From Vesta saturnalis (taxonomy: Eukaryota > Arthropoda > Insecta > Coleoptera > Lampyridae): DNA of 64,000 nucleotides. The stretch covers positions 67,001 to 131,000 of the forward strand of contig JARFJB010000384.1 of assembly GCA_036346205.1 (NCBI GenBank), read 5' to 3'. A program made the translations under genes and the position numbers. Shown here piece by piece: positions 33,370 to 45,400 of this stretch (the first letter of the stretch is position 1; each line of letters starts with the position of its first letter). The notes beneath the pieces were generated by a model. That model did no database searches. It was not told where the DNA came from and worked only from the letters and a program-made list of their open reading frames with translations.

Positions 33370-35036
33370 TTTTAGCAAAGATTGTAAACCTGACAACGGT
33401 GAAGAGAAATTTTTGCCACTTTCTGAGGATCCAGGGTTATGCCCAAAAGTTTTATTTCCCCATCATGTTCAATTATTAGTTGATAGCGGACCAGGTCATT
33501 ATAAGATTAAAAATCAGATTTACGCTAAAGACAAATCAGGACGTAAGTTTTCTGACACGTATTTTACTAGAATTTTACAGAATAATGAAAAAGTTAAACG
33601 AGAATGGTTGCTATATTCTAAAGAAAAGAATTCTGCATATTGTTTTTATTGCAAAATCTTTAATGTTGCAAATTCTGCGAAAACTATAAAATTAAGTAAC
33701 GATAATGGGTTTAATGATTGGTATCTTTTAAATGAACATTTAAGTTACCACGAAAAAAGAAACATACATTTCCAGAATTTGAAACAATGGACAGATCTTT
33801 TAAATTGAATGAAAAAGAATAAAACTATAGATTCTGAAGCACAAAAGATATTCAATAAAGAAATAAAATATTGGCATACCTTTATTGAGCGTATTTTTAT
33901 ACGGTTCAATTTTTGGCTGAACAGAACTTGGCCTTTCGGGGTACTACTAATAAATTATATGAAAAAAATAATGGTAACTTGTTGAAATGTATCGAAATGA
34001 TCACCAAATTCGATCCTATTATGTCTGAACATGTCAACCGCTCTCAAATGAAAGCGCACAAAAATATGTCTCATTATATTGGGGACAAGATCCAAAACGA
34101 AGTTATATATTTATTAGGAAATAACGTTAGATCTAAAATTTTAAACAGGACGAAAAAAGCTAAATATTTTTCTACCATCCTCGACTGTACACCCAATGTC
34201 AGCCACCAAGAACAGATTTCAGTATGTAGCAGATTCGTCAATTTAAATGATTCGGGAATTAGTATTGAAGAACACTTCCTAACTTTTTGTTCTGTTACTG
34301 ATGTTACCGGTGAAGGTTTAACAAATTTTTTGTTATCGACGTTAGAAAATTATGGATTAGATATTTTTGATTTACGCGATCAAGGCTACGACAACGGGTC
34401 AAACATGAAGGGTTAGCATAATGGTTTACAAAAAAAATTTAAATATCATTGCAAGAGCATTCTTTGTACCCTGTTGTAACCATAGTTTGTACTTTTTCGT
34501 TAACGATGGCGCAAAGTCAAATATACTAATTGTAAATTTTTTTTCTATGGTTCAAGACTGTATAACTTTTTCTCTGCTTCAACTCATGGATGGGCGATTT
34601 TGAAAAAACATATATGAAATTTGACTTTAAAGCCATTGTCAGATACCAGATGGTTGAGCCGAATTGTTGCTATAACTCATTTAAGATATCAACTAGATCA
34701 AATATACGATGGTCTTTTTGAAATTACTTCTACACAAAATTTTTATAATGCTGTAAAGAATGTATGCATGCGTTGTATGCATGATTTTATGGTTTAATAT
34801 ATTAAGCAAAGTTAATATAGTGTCCAAATTTTACAAACTCAAAATTTTAATATTGTGCAAGCGCGTGCTGGTTTAAGTAATTTAATTGATTTTAAAAAAA
34901 ACTGTCACTCAGATAACAGTTTTAATGACTTATTAGAAGAAGCTAGGCAAGTCGCAATTTTATTAGATATCAATCCAAAATTTAAAGATAAAGGCGTTTT
35001 AAGACCTCCAAAAGTTACAAAACAATTTAGTTACGA
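33370..35036 (+). pseudogene. hAT transposase (TTF-type finger/ZMYM1-like), broken
   Basis: Readable pieces in order: DCKPDNGEEKFLPLSEDPGL, then KDKSGRKFSDTYFTRIL and EWLLYSKEKNSAYCFYCKIF (TTF-type zinc finger, 33,600-33,660). These are followed by NGFNDWYLLNEHLSYHEKRN and a stop. Next is 33,913-34,416 with LAFRGTTNKLYEKNNGNLLK (DUF4371 region) and YFSTILDCTPNVSHQEQISV (catalytic-type D). It includes DVTGEGLTNFLLSTLENYGL and GQGYDNGSNMKG-like sequence, then a stop. After that comes RAFFVPCCNHSLYFFVNDGA, and last RPPKVTKQFSYENRS. The C-terminal hAT dimerisation region is absent. Confidence 0.9.
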
Positions 35037-35745
35037 AAATCGTAGCAAAGGAGTGCACAAGAAGAGCATAATCATATTTACACGATAAATTACTTATCCT
35101 AAGTATATAGACACACAAAATCCCTAGTAACTTGGAATGGGATTCGCGGGATGTAATCCACCCTGTAAGACTTGAAAAAATCATAGCAAAGGTGTACACA
35201 AGAAGAGCATAATCATATTTACACAATAAATTACTCATTCTAAGGAGATACATCCAGAAAATCCTTATTGCAAGCAATGGGATTCACGGGATGTAATCTA
35301 CCCCGCAAAGCTTGAAAAATCTTAGCAAAGGAGTGCACAAGAAGAGCATAATAATATTTACATAATAAATTACTCATCCTAAGCAGATACGCCCACAAAA
35401 ACCTTATTGACTTGCAACGGGATTCACCGGGTGTAATCCACCCCATAAAATTTTAGAAAATCATAGCAAAGGAGTGCACAAGAAGAGTATAATTATATTG
35501 ACACTATAAATTACTCGTCCTAAGCAGTGTAATTCACTCCATAAAACTTGGAAAAATCATAGCAAAGGGGTGGACAAGAAAAGAATAATCATATTTACAC
35601 AATAAATTACTCATTCAAAGCAGATATGCCCACAAAAGCCTAATTGACTTACAAAGGGATTCACGGGGTGTAATGCACCCCGTAAAAAATCATACCAAAG
35701 GAGTGCACAAGGAAAGCATTAACTTGCAATGGCATTCACGTGGTG
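35037..35745. repeat. About 140-bp tandem repeat, five to six units
   Basis: Unit starts (ATC-TAGCAAAGG(A/T)GT-CAC) are at about 35,039, 35,179, 35,319, 35,460, 35,556 and 35,688. Each unit carries GAAGAGCATAATCATATTTA, ACTCAT(C/T)CTAAG and GGGATTCACGGG(A/G)TGTAAT. The fourth is shortened to about 96 bp. Minus-strand frames across it are repeat artefacts. Confidence 0.92.
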
Positions 35746-37117
35746 TAAATAAGCACGTAAATCAGGACTAATGGAGTTTGTTTCCCAAAATAGCGAAAAC
35801 TGTAGTTACGCCAAACGTACTCAAAAATCCGGAGACTTCTCCTAAAGCGAATTCTTGTCTAATATTAAAATCAGTTGAAATAGTTAAAAGTTTGTTGCAC
35901 AAAGAAATGTCCTTTTATCATTTTAAAAAGTCATTTATAAAAATACTATTCATATGAATTATAAAATATTTCTCAAAAAGAAGGCAGTATACAAAAATGA
36001 TTAACAAAAAATTTGTTTCAAGCCCAAGCATTGTCATCATATGATGGCAAGTTACATAGTTCAAAACCGAAATGTGCCGCTCCTCATGAGTCACAATAAT
36101 GAAAAAATGACTTACTATGCACACACTAATTTCAGTGGAGTATAGTGTTTTTGGGCATTTTGTGTCTCTAAATGATGGCCAACAACGTAAAACCTAAACA
36201 GTTAGTTATTATACATCCAGGTCATGCGTTTTACATTCCCCCATCAATTGGTGTATAAAGGAAGTGTTTGGGCATGTTTATTCGCGAATAATGGCTTCCT
36301 ACGCGATAAAATGTTGTTTTCCATCCGGGCAATGCTTTTGGTCGAAATTGCCAAATAGGGTTTTTACGTATCTGTAGTCACAAACAGGCTAACACCGTAA
36401 AACTGTATCTTTTAATTCTTTCTTATCTAAGCAATACATTGCGTCATGTCGTTTTTTTTATCAAAATTCGTATGTAGATAATGTCTTTGAACAATTTTAG
36501 CTTTAAATGTCGACCAACGCTGTAACGCCATGAAAATTCATTCTTACTTAAATAACCAATCCATTTGGCCGTTTCTTTAACAAATTGATGTATAAATAGT
36601 GTATATTGTTCTTTCTAGCTTCAACGAACGCCCTAAAAATTTCGTTCTTGCCCAGAAAATCAACACATTTTGCAGTTCCCTCAACAAAATCAAAACAATG
36701 CGCTTATTCGTTTTCCCAACGAAATTAGTGCATCTTTTGGGGATCTTTTGCCCCAAATGATTACATACAACTTAAATTTATAATTCGAAACCGAAAGATA
36801 GATTAAGTGCTGTCCAACAAAGCCTAACTCGAACTATTACTGATTGGTCCACGAACCTTTTGGACATGATTGATATCTCGATCGTATCTAATCCGTATAA
36901 GTACAGCATGCGTGATAAATTGCTCCACATACATATTTTGAAATTGGTACCTATGCCATTCAAACAAAATCTGATAAGTAGTAGTGGATAACACTTTATT
37001 TTGTGTAAGTGTATAAAAATAAAGGTGTCATTATGTGACAATTACCTAGTCAACAGTAAACGCAAAGTTTTTAAGAAAACTTGATAGGTATCGAAATGCT
37101 CGATATTATTTCCCAGA
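35746..37117. other. AT-rich DNA with faint degenerate repeats
   Basis: No gene recognised. Between about 36,150 and 36,720 there are loosely similar segments of roughly 110-120 bp (ACG(C/T)AAAAC..., CATCC(A/G)GG(T/C)CA..., AATTG(G/A)TGTATAAA), too divergent to define a unit. Confidence 0.35.
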
Positions 37118-37123
37118 CTAATA
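37118..37123. repeat. Target-site duplication CTAATA, left copy
   Basis: It directly precedes the AGTAGT terminus; the identical hexamer directly follows the right terminus at 52,292-52,297. A six-base match could be chance, but it sits exactly at the point where inverted similarity ends. Confidence 0.6.
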
Positions 37124-38260
37124 AGTAGTGCCGGGACACTTGACGCCATCTTGGATTTTGACGTCACTTCCGGTTTTACACGCCCACGTGGGAGACCGCA
37201 TTTTCCACCCTTATTTTTACTCGCTTACGTGTAGTGAAGTATTTTTTCACCCCTATTTTTTACACACCCACGTGTGAGGCCGTATTTTCAACCCCTGCTG
37301 GAATTTTCATCCCTAATTATTTTTTTTACATACATCCACGTGTGAGACCGCATTTTCAACCCTTTCTTTTCGAAGGCCCTTTTCAACCCTAATTATTTTT
37401 TACTCGCTTACGTATAGGACGTGTATTTTCGCCCCTATTTTTTACACACCCACGTGTAGGACGTGTTTTTCACCCCTATTTTATGACAGCTCACGTATAG
37501 GACGCGTATTTTCAACCCTTATGGTTTCTTTTCGAGGTCAACCTTAATTAGAGCCTATTTTGCACATGCTCACGTGAGGGGCTGGGACTGGTCTTGGTGC
37601 TGGGGGCTGGACCTGGACTTGGACTTGGGGTTGGTCTTAGGGTTATTTTTGATGGTATTAAGGTCCTTCTGGCTATATTAAGAACAGTGCCCCTGGAGGT
37701 TAGGCAAATGCACACGCATACAATGTTGGAAATTGCATAATTAATAAGATATTATTATTAAAATTATCGGTCCTATTGCTTTAAAATGATCAAATGCTAT
37801 TGGATGATCTTTTACCTATACGAGAAAACATATTTCTAATAAGGAGGTTCTTGTAAGACACGTGTAGGGCTTCGCAACTTGTTCTCAGGCCTTCGCCCCC
37901 TGACCGGAGATGGTATGGGAACCTAATCTTATACGACAAGTGTAGAGCTTAGCTCCTATCGTGGCCCCCTTGATGCAATTGTATGTTGTTCTAACTTAAT
38001 CTTACAGCTGTAGACCTTCGCCCCGTCATACAAAATTGTATTCTAATAAGGAGGTTCTTGTAAGGCAGGACTTGTATCAGGGTCGGCGCCCTAGCCCCTT
38101 TGAGTAAAAAATTGATTTTAGCGCGTATAGACTAATGAACATTTTCTGAAGCTGATAATGCACACCTCTCTCTTGCTCTATCTTGTTTCTTCCTCCCCCT
38201 CTCTCTTTCTCACGCACACACACACATACGCACACACACAAACAAACAAATCAATTAATT
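37124..38260. repeat. Outer inverted arm A (left)
   Basis: Reverse complement of 51,148-52,291 at roughly 93-95% identity by eye. Landmarks are GGGACACTTGACGCCATCTT at the tip, GGTCTTGGTGCTGGGGGCTG in the middle, TTGTATGACGGGGCG on the complementary side and a TC/AC-rich inner end (38,190-38,250). It also holds an internal direct repeat TTCTAATAAGGAGGTTCTTG at 37,833 and 38,042. No coding frame. Confidence 0.95.
37180..37590. repeat. Subterminal CACGTG-type repeats (mirrored at 51,835-52,240)
   Basis: About eight degenerate units of roughly 40-60 bp each contain (C/T)(C/T)(C/A)ACGTG(T/G)(G/A)G or the variant ACGTATAGGACG, followed by TTTTCA(A/C)CCCTA. Examples are at 37,188, 37,268, 37,336, 37,411, 37,450, 37,493 and 37,570. 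The same series appears inverted in the right arm. Such arrays could be protein-binding sites for transposition; this is inference. Confidence 0.6.
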
Positions 38261-38289
38261 AGTCAAGAATATATTGCTCAAATGATCTA

Positions 38290-41200
38290 ATTATGGCAGT
38301 ACAGTCTTCCAAACTGCACAGTACATTTTCTGATCATCTCGCCGTCTCTGTGATTTTCAAAGCATCTAAATTCACTATGCGGCCACCTTACTGGAAATTC
38401 AACAATTTTCTACTAGAGGACAAGGTTTTCGTAAACACAATGAAAATTTTTTCAAAATCAGAGTTGTCCCGAAATGAAGAAAACTGGAATGTCTTATATA
38501 GATGGGAAGATATGAAACAAAAAATAAAAGATGTGATTCTATACCAACGTCAAAGCAAGCAAGAGAAGTATCACAACATAACCAACCTAGAAAGACAAAT
38601 ACAAGTTGGCGTCAAAGATAACACCTCTGACTTACAAATGAAAGACCATCTTGCCTTACTATCGGAAACAAGAAACGCTTTCTATAGAATCAGCGAAAAA
38701 CAATTAACCGTTACAAAGCACGAAAAACTTGTGCAATTAGACCGCCCAACTTTACAAAAAAAGTACACAGAGACCTTTCACTCCTTTATCTACGCTCAAA
38801 CACAAGGACGAAATTATCAACGATACCCAAACATTATTTAAAATTATAACCAAACATTTTCGTAGTTTGTATGAATCAAAACAAACGGAAATCAACCAAT
38901 CATGTAAATTATACGATAATCTTGTGCCTTTACCTGATGAAGAAAAAGTATCTCTAGAGAATCCGATAACAGTAGATGAATTGACAACGGCTCTTAAGTC
39001 CCTTAATAAAAATAGCGCTCCAAGAATAGACGGTCTAACAACTAAATTTTATGCAAAGTTTTGGGACGTTTTAAAAGATATCTTCCATCAAGTGGTACTG
39101 CTATTGCTAATAAGCAACTACCACGCTCAGCATCAAAATCTGTGATCGCCCTTTTGCCAAAAAGGCGACCTACTAGACCTAAAAAACTGGCGTCCAATTT
39201 CTCTCAATGTACTGATTACAAAATTATTGCCAAGATGCTTTCGTCAAGGCTATCAAACATAATCTCCAAAATCGTTCTCCCGGATCAAAGCTACTCGGTA
39301 CCTAACAGATCTATGTACGACTCAATACATTTACACAGGGAATTAATTCACTACGCCAATAAAAATAATATACCATTAGCCATCATTAACCTCGACCAAA
39401 CATCAGCGTTCGATAGAATAGATCATTCATATCTATTCAAAGTTCTAGAAAAAATGAATGTAGGAGAATATTTCGTTCAAATTGTAAAACTGTTATACAC
39501 AAACAGCAGCAGTCACGTGAGAATAGGTAACGTACTTACAACTGCGATTGCCTTCGAAACTGGCATTAGACAAGGATGTCCCCTATCTGGTCCTCTTTTT
39601 TCTCTTGCTATCGAACCTTTCCTGGCACTATGTAGAAAATACCTTAAAGGTGTATCATTTCCATCTGAACCTTCACCCACTAATTTAATTGTAAGTGCTT
39701 ACGCTGATGACGTATCGGTTAGTTTATCGAATGACAACGATTTTAAAACTTTAGAAAAGTGTTATAGAATGTACGCGGGGACAATCCGGTGCCGAACACA
39801 ATTTAAATAAATGCAAAGGTTTTTGGGCGGGAAGCTGGAGAAGAAGAACAGACACGCCTCTAAATATCCCATGGGCAACAGGAATAAGAGTGTTAGGAAT
39901 TAGTCTTTCAAATGATGATAACATAAATGCCACAGAAGTTTTCAACTCTTTAACGCTCTCTCTTGAAAAATCACTCACGACGTGGAGGAGAAAAATGCCC
40001 TCATTATCAATACTTTGGAGGAAAGTTGTCATTAACCAATATGTAGCACCCAAATTATGGCACTCTCTACAATGCATAAGCATCACCCCTCAACAACAAC
40101 TTTCTCTACAGTCAAAAATAGTGGACTACATATGGAAAGGAAAACAACATTTATGCCTTCAGACACGTCAGGGGGGCATAGGCTTAGTACATATCCCGAG
40201 CAAAATTAAAACTTTCAGAATACACTTAGCAAAAAAAATCATCCACACCAAAGAACAGCAGAAGTGGAAGATAGTGATGGAGCACAACTTAAAACAAGTT
40301 GAGTCATTAGGATGAAGTTGGCAATGGTTTTTTCTAAAGGAAAAAGTACCCAACGTTCACCAACTGTCACCCTTATTACTAGAAATAATAAAAACTATGC
40401 AAAACGCTGAGTTGCTTCTAGATAATATTGATCCCTCAAAAATTCCTACCTTTACCTCTACTATAGTACCTGCAACAGCTCCTCCTTTATTCGTGCGTAG
40501 ATGGTCAGAACAGGGTTTTGTTACACTTAATGACTTTCGGATAAATGATGAATGGCTAGACGAAGCATCTGTGTTTTCAAGCTTTTAAGAAGTCTCCGAT
40601 ACAAACCAATATAGAACTCAGAAACCATTACAAGACCATAAAAACTTTTTTTAATGACTGGTTCTCAGAAGTGGCAGCAACCGATGATAATTTAAGGAAT
40701 AAATTAACGTTTAAATATAACAACAACAATTATGTGTTAAGCAAATCCTCAAAAAGAACTACTGGAAAAATTAACGGCATCTTTTTTCAACACAGTGGAA
40801 AATCACTTGGAAAAAAACATTTGGGTAAACGAGATACCCCACTGGACAACTTTTTTTAATCACCTTACTAGCGGATACGTAAGCGAAATAGCTTGGCGTT
40901 TTGCTAAAAACAGACTAGCTGATCCGGTGTTTCTGTTACATGCAAAACTAAGAAGTACCGATGAATGCCACTACTGTGCGTTTTCTAAATGTGACGCTTT
41001 GCACATGCTGTTGAATTGCCCGGAAACAAAACAGATCTGGCGTCTGGTTGAATCAATTGCCAACAGACTGGTTGACAATGCAGTGTCATCTACGTCTCTC
41101 ATTTGCGGATTTAAGGGTACTACGAAAGCTTTCGATTTAGCTAACTATCTAATAAATTTAGCAAAGTCTACAATCTACAACATTACCGTTAAAGCTATGA

Positions 41201-41515
41201 AAACGAATGACAACCGCCGTCAGTCTCTCAGAACAGCATTCACAGTATGTCTAAAAAGTAGAATTTTACAAGACCTAGCCTGGCACAAGGGAAAAGGATC
41301 CAACTGGTGCACAAATAATACTTTATGCAGCATTGATGAGCATGAAAATGTGATATGGAGTCGTGTCTTTGAAACTTTTTCAACATGAGTTCCACACTTT
41401 ATTTTAAAAACGAAATATTGCCTTATGTAATTAGTTAAGTACGTTTGTATTGTTATATTTTATTGATATTGTATGTCTATTGGTGTAATAAATATAATAA
41501 TACAACAACAACAAC
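38290..41515 (+). mobile_element. Tx1/L1-like LINE, 5' truncated (LINE D)
   Basis: It begins inside the end of an endonuclease domain and continues through reverse transcriptase to a C-terminal finger (stop at 41,386-41,388). It then has about 110 bp of AT-rich 3' sequence ending (ACA)n at 41,498-41,514, running straight into the octamer microsatellite. ORF1 and most of the endonuclease are missing. It lies in the left half of the candidate foldback element, with no counterpart in the right half. Confidence 0.85.
38293..41388 (+). pseudogene. LINE D endonuclease end, RT and C-terminus
   Basis: The first frame has TFSDHLAVSVIF (endonuclease SDH) and a linker. After a frameshift come ELTTALKSLNKNSAPRIDGL and FYAKFW. 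The frame 39,061-39,810 has SVIALLPK, NFSQCTDYKIIAKMLSSRLS, LPDQSYSVPNRSMYDSIHLH, INLDQTSAFDRIDHSYLF (first catalytic Asp), GIRQGCPLSGPLFSLAIEPF and SAYADDVSVSLSND (catalytic YADD). The 39,890-40,588 frame continues the Tx1-style thumb with one TGA at about 40,314. It ends with a CHYCAFSKCDALHMLLNC finger (40,968-41,021). The DQTSAFDR and SLSG-type motifs point to the Tx1 group. Three or more frame breaks. Confidence 0.87.
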
Positions 41516-42401
41516 ACACACACACCACACGCACACACGCACACGCACACGCACACGCACACAGACACACAGACACACAGACACACAGACACACAGACAC
41601 ACAGACACACAGACACACAGACACACAGACACAGACACAGACACACAGACACACAGACACACAGACACACAGACACACAGACACAGACACACAGACACAC
41701 AGACACACAGACACACACAGACACACAGACACACAGACACAGACACACAGACACACAGACACACAGACAGAACACAGACACACAGACACACAGACACAGA
41801 CACACAGACACACAGACACACAGACACAGAACACAGACACACAGACACACAGACACACAGACACAGACACGACACACACAGACACACAGAAACACAGACA
41901 CACAGACACACAGACACACAGACACACAGACAGACAGACAGACACACAGACACACAGACACACAGACACACAGACACACAGACACACAGACACAGACACA
42001 CAGACACACAGACACACAGACACACAGACACACACAGACACACAGACACACAGACACACAGACACACAGACACACAGACACAGACACACAGACACACACA
42101 GACACACAGACACACAGACACACAGACACACAGACACACAGACACACAGACACACAGACACACAGACACACAGACACACAGACACACAGACACACAGACA
42201 CACAGACACACAGACACAACACAGACACACACACAGAGACACAGACACACAGACACACAGACACACAGACACACAGACACACAGACACACAGACACACAG
42301 ACACACAGACACACAGACACACAGACACACAGACACACAGACACACAGACACAGACACAGACACACACAGACACACAGAGACACAGACACACACAGACAC
42401 A

Positions 42402-42437
<36 letters not shown>

Positions 42438-45400
42438 CACAAAGACACACAGACACACAGACACACAGACACACAGACACACAGACACAGACACACAGAC
42501 ACACAGACACACAGACACACAGACACACAGACACACAGACACACAGACACACAGACCACAGACACACAGACCACAGACGCACAGACACACACAGACACAG
42601 ACCACAGACACAGACCACAGACACACAGACCACAGACACACAGACACACAGACACACAGACACACAGACACACGACACACAGACACACAGACACACAGAC
42701 ACATAGACACACAGACACACAGACACACAGACACACAGACACACAGACACACAGACACACAGACTCACAGACACACAGACTCACAGACACACAGACACAC
42801 AGACATACAGACACGACACACAGACACAGACACACAGACACACAGAACACACAGACACACAGACACACAGACACACAGACACACAGACACAGACACAGAC
42901 ACACACAGACACAGACACACAGACACACAGACACACAGACACACAGACACACAGACACACAGACACAGACACAGACACACAGACTACAGACACACAGACA
43001 CACAGACACACAGAACACACAGACACACAGACACACAGACACACAGACACAGACACACAGACACAGACCAGACACACAGACACAGACACACAGACACAGA
43101 CACACAGACCACAGACACACAGACACACAGACACACAGACACACAGACACACAGACACACAGACACAGACGACGACACAGACACACAGACACACAGACAC
43201 ACAGACACACAGACACACAGACACAGACCACAGACCACAGACCACAGACCACAGACACAACAGACGCACAGACGCACAGACGCACAGACACACAGACAAC
43301 ACAGACACAGACGCACAGACGCACAGACGCACAGACGCACAGACGCAACAGACGCACAGACGCACAGACCACAGACGCACAGACGCACAGACGCACAGAC
43401 GCACAGACGCACAGACGCACAGACGCCACAGACCACAGACGCACAGACGCACAGACGCACAGACCACAGACGCACAGACGACAGACGCACAGACGCACAG
43501 ACGCACAGACAGACCACAGACCACAGACGCACAGACGCACAGACGCACAGACGCACAGACGCACAAGACGCACAGACGACAGACGCACAGACGCACAGAC
43601 GCACAGACGCACAGACGCACAGACGCACAGACCACAGACGCACAGACGCACAGACGCACAGACACAGACGCACAGACGCACAGACGCACAGACGCACAGA
43701 CGCACAGACGCACAGACGCACAGACGCACAGACACACAGACCACAGACGCACAGACAGACACAGACACCACAGACCACAGACCACGCACAGACACACAGA
43801 CACACAGACACACAGACACACAGACCACAGACACACAGACACAGACACACAGACACAGACACAGACCACAGACACAGACGCACAGACGCACAGACACACA
43901 GACACACAGACACACAGACACACAGACACACAGACACACAGACACACAGACACACAGACACACAGCACACAGACACACAGACACACAGACACAGACACAG
44001 ACACACAGACACAAGACACACAGACACAGACACAGACACACAGACCACAGACACACAGACCACAGACACACAGACACACGACGCACAGACACAGACGCAC
44101 AGACACACAGACACACAGACGCACAGACACACAGACACACAGACACACAGACGCACAACGCACAGACACAGACGCACAGACACAGACACGCACAGACGCA
44201 CAGACGCACAGACGCACAGAGCACAGACCACGCACAGACGCACAGACGCACAGACGCACAGACGCACAGACGCACAGACACAGACGCACAGCACGCACAG
44301 ACGCACAGACGCACAGACGCACAGACGCACAGACGCACAGACGACACAGACGCACAGACGCACAGACGCACAGACGCACAGACGCACAGACGCACAGACG
44401 CACAGACGCACAGACGCACAGACGCACAGACGCACAGACGCACAGACGCACAGACGCACAGACGCACAGACGCACAGACGCACAGACGCACAGACGCACA
44501 GACGCACAGACGCACAGACGCACAGACACAGACGCACAGACGCACAGACGCACAGACGCACAGACCACAGACGCACAGACGCACAGACGCACAGACGCAC
44601 AGACGCACAGACGCACAGACGACACACGACACAGACGCACAGACGCACAGACACACAGACACGCACAGACACACAGACACAGAGCACAGACGCACAGACG
44701 CACAGACCACAGACGCACAGACACGAACCAGACACAGACGCACAGACGCACAGACGCACAGACACAGACACAGACGCACAGACGCACAGACGCACAGACG
44801 CACAGACACGACGCACAGACGCACAGACGCACAGACGCACAGACGACGCACAGACGACACACAGACGCAAGACGCACAGACCACAGACGCACAGACGCAC
44901 AGACGCACAGACGCACAGACGCACAGACGCACAGACGCACAGACGCACAGACCAGACGCACAGACGCACAGACGCACAGACGCACAGACGCACAGACGCA
45001 CGACGCACAGACGCACAGACGCACAGACGCACAGACGCACAGACGCACGACGCACAGACGCACAGACGCACAGACGCACAGACGCACAGACGCAGACGCA
45101 CAGACGCACAGACGCACAGACGCACAGACGCACAGACGCACAGACGCACAGACGCACAGAACGCGACGCACAGACGCACAGACGCACAGACGCACAGACG
45201 CACAGACCACAGACGCACACACAGACGCACAGACGCACAGACCACAGACACACAGACCACAGACCACAGACACACAGACACACAGACACAGACACAGACA
45301 CACAGACCACAGACACACAGACACACAGACACACAGAACACAACACAGACACAGACCACAGACACACAGACACACAGACACACAGACACAGACAGACAGA

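Larger units (their letters stand above)
26862..35036 (+). mobile_element. hAT element (ZMYM1-like), split by a LINE
   Basis: It starts CAGGCCCGCGCCGTCCATAT at 26,862, with the GC-rich GTTGCACGAGGGCGCCGTGG motif typical of terminal regions of these hAT elements. A start-like coding piece lies at 27,656-27,750, and the main transposase remnants at about 33,370-35,036. The intervening 28,320 to about 33,200 is an opposite-strand LINE. The right terminal repeat was not found: hAT similarity ends where a 140-bp tandem repeat starts. Treating both parts as one element is inference from order and orientation. Confidence 0.6.

Noticed and set aside
34999..35446. Minus-strand frames with hydrophobic repeats (CKYDYALLVHSFA)
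   Set aside because: Periodicity comes from the 140-bp tandem repeat, not a membrane protein family.
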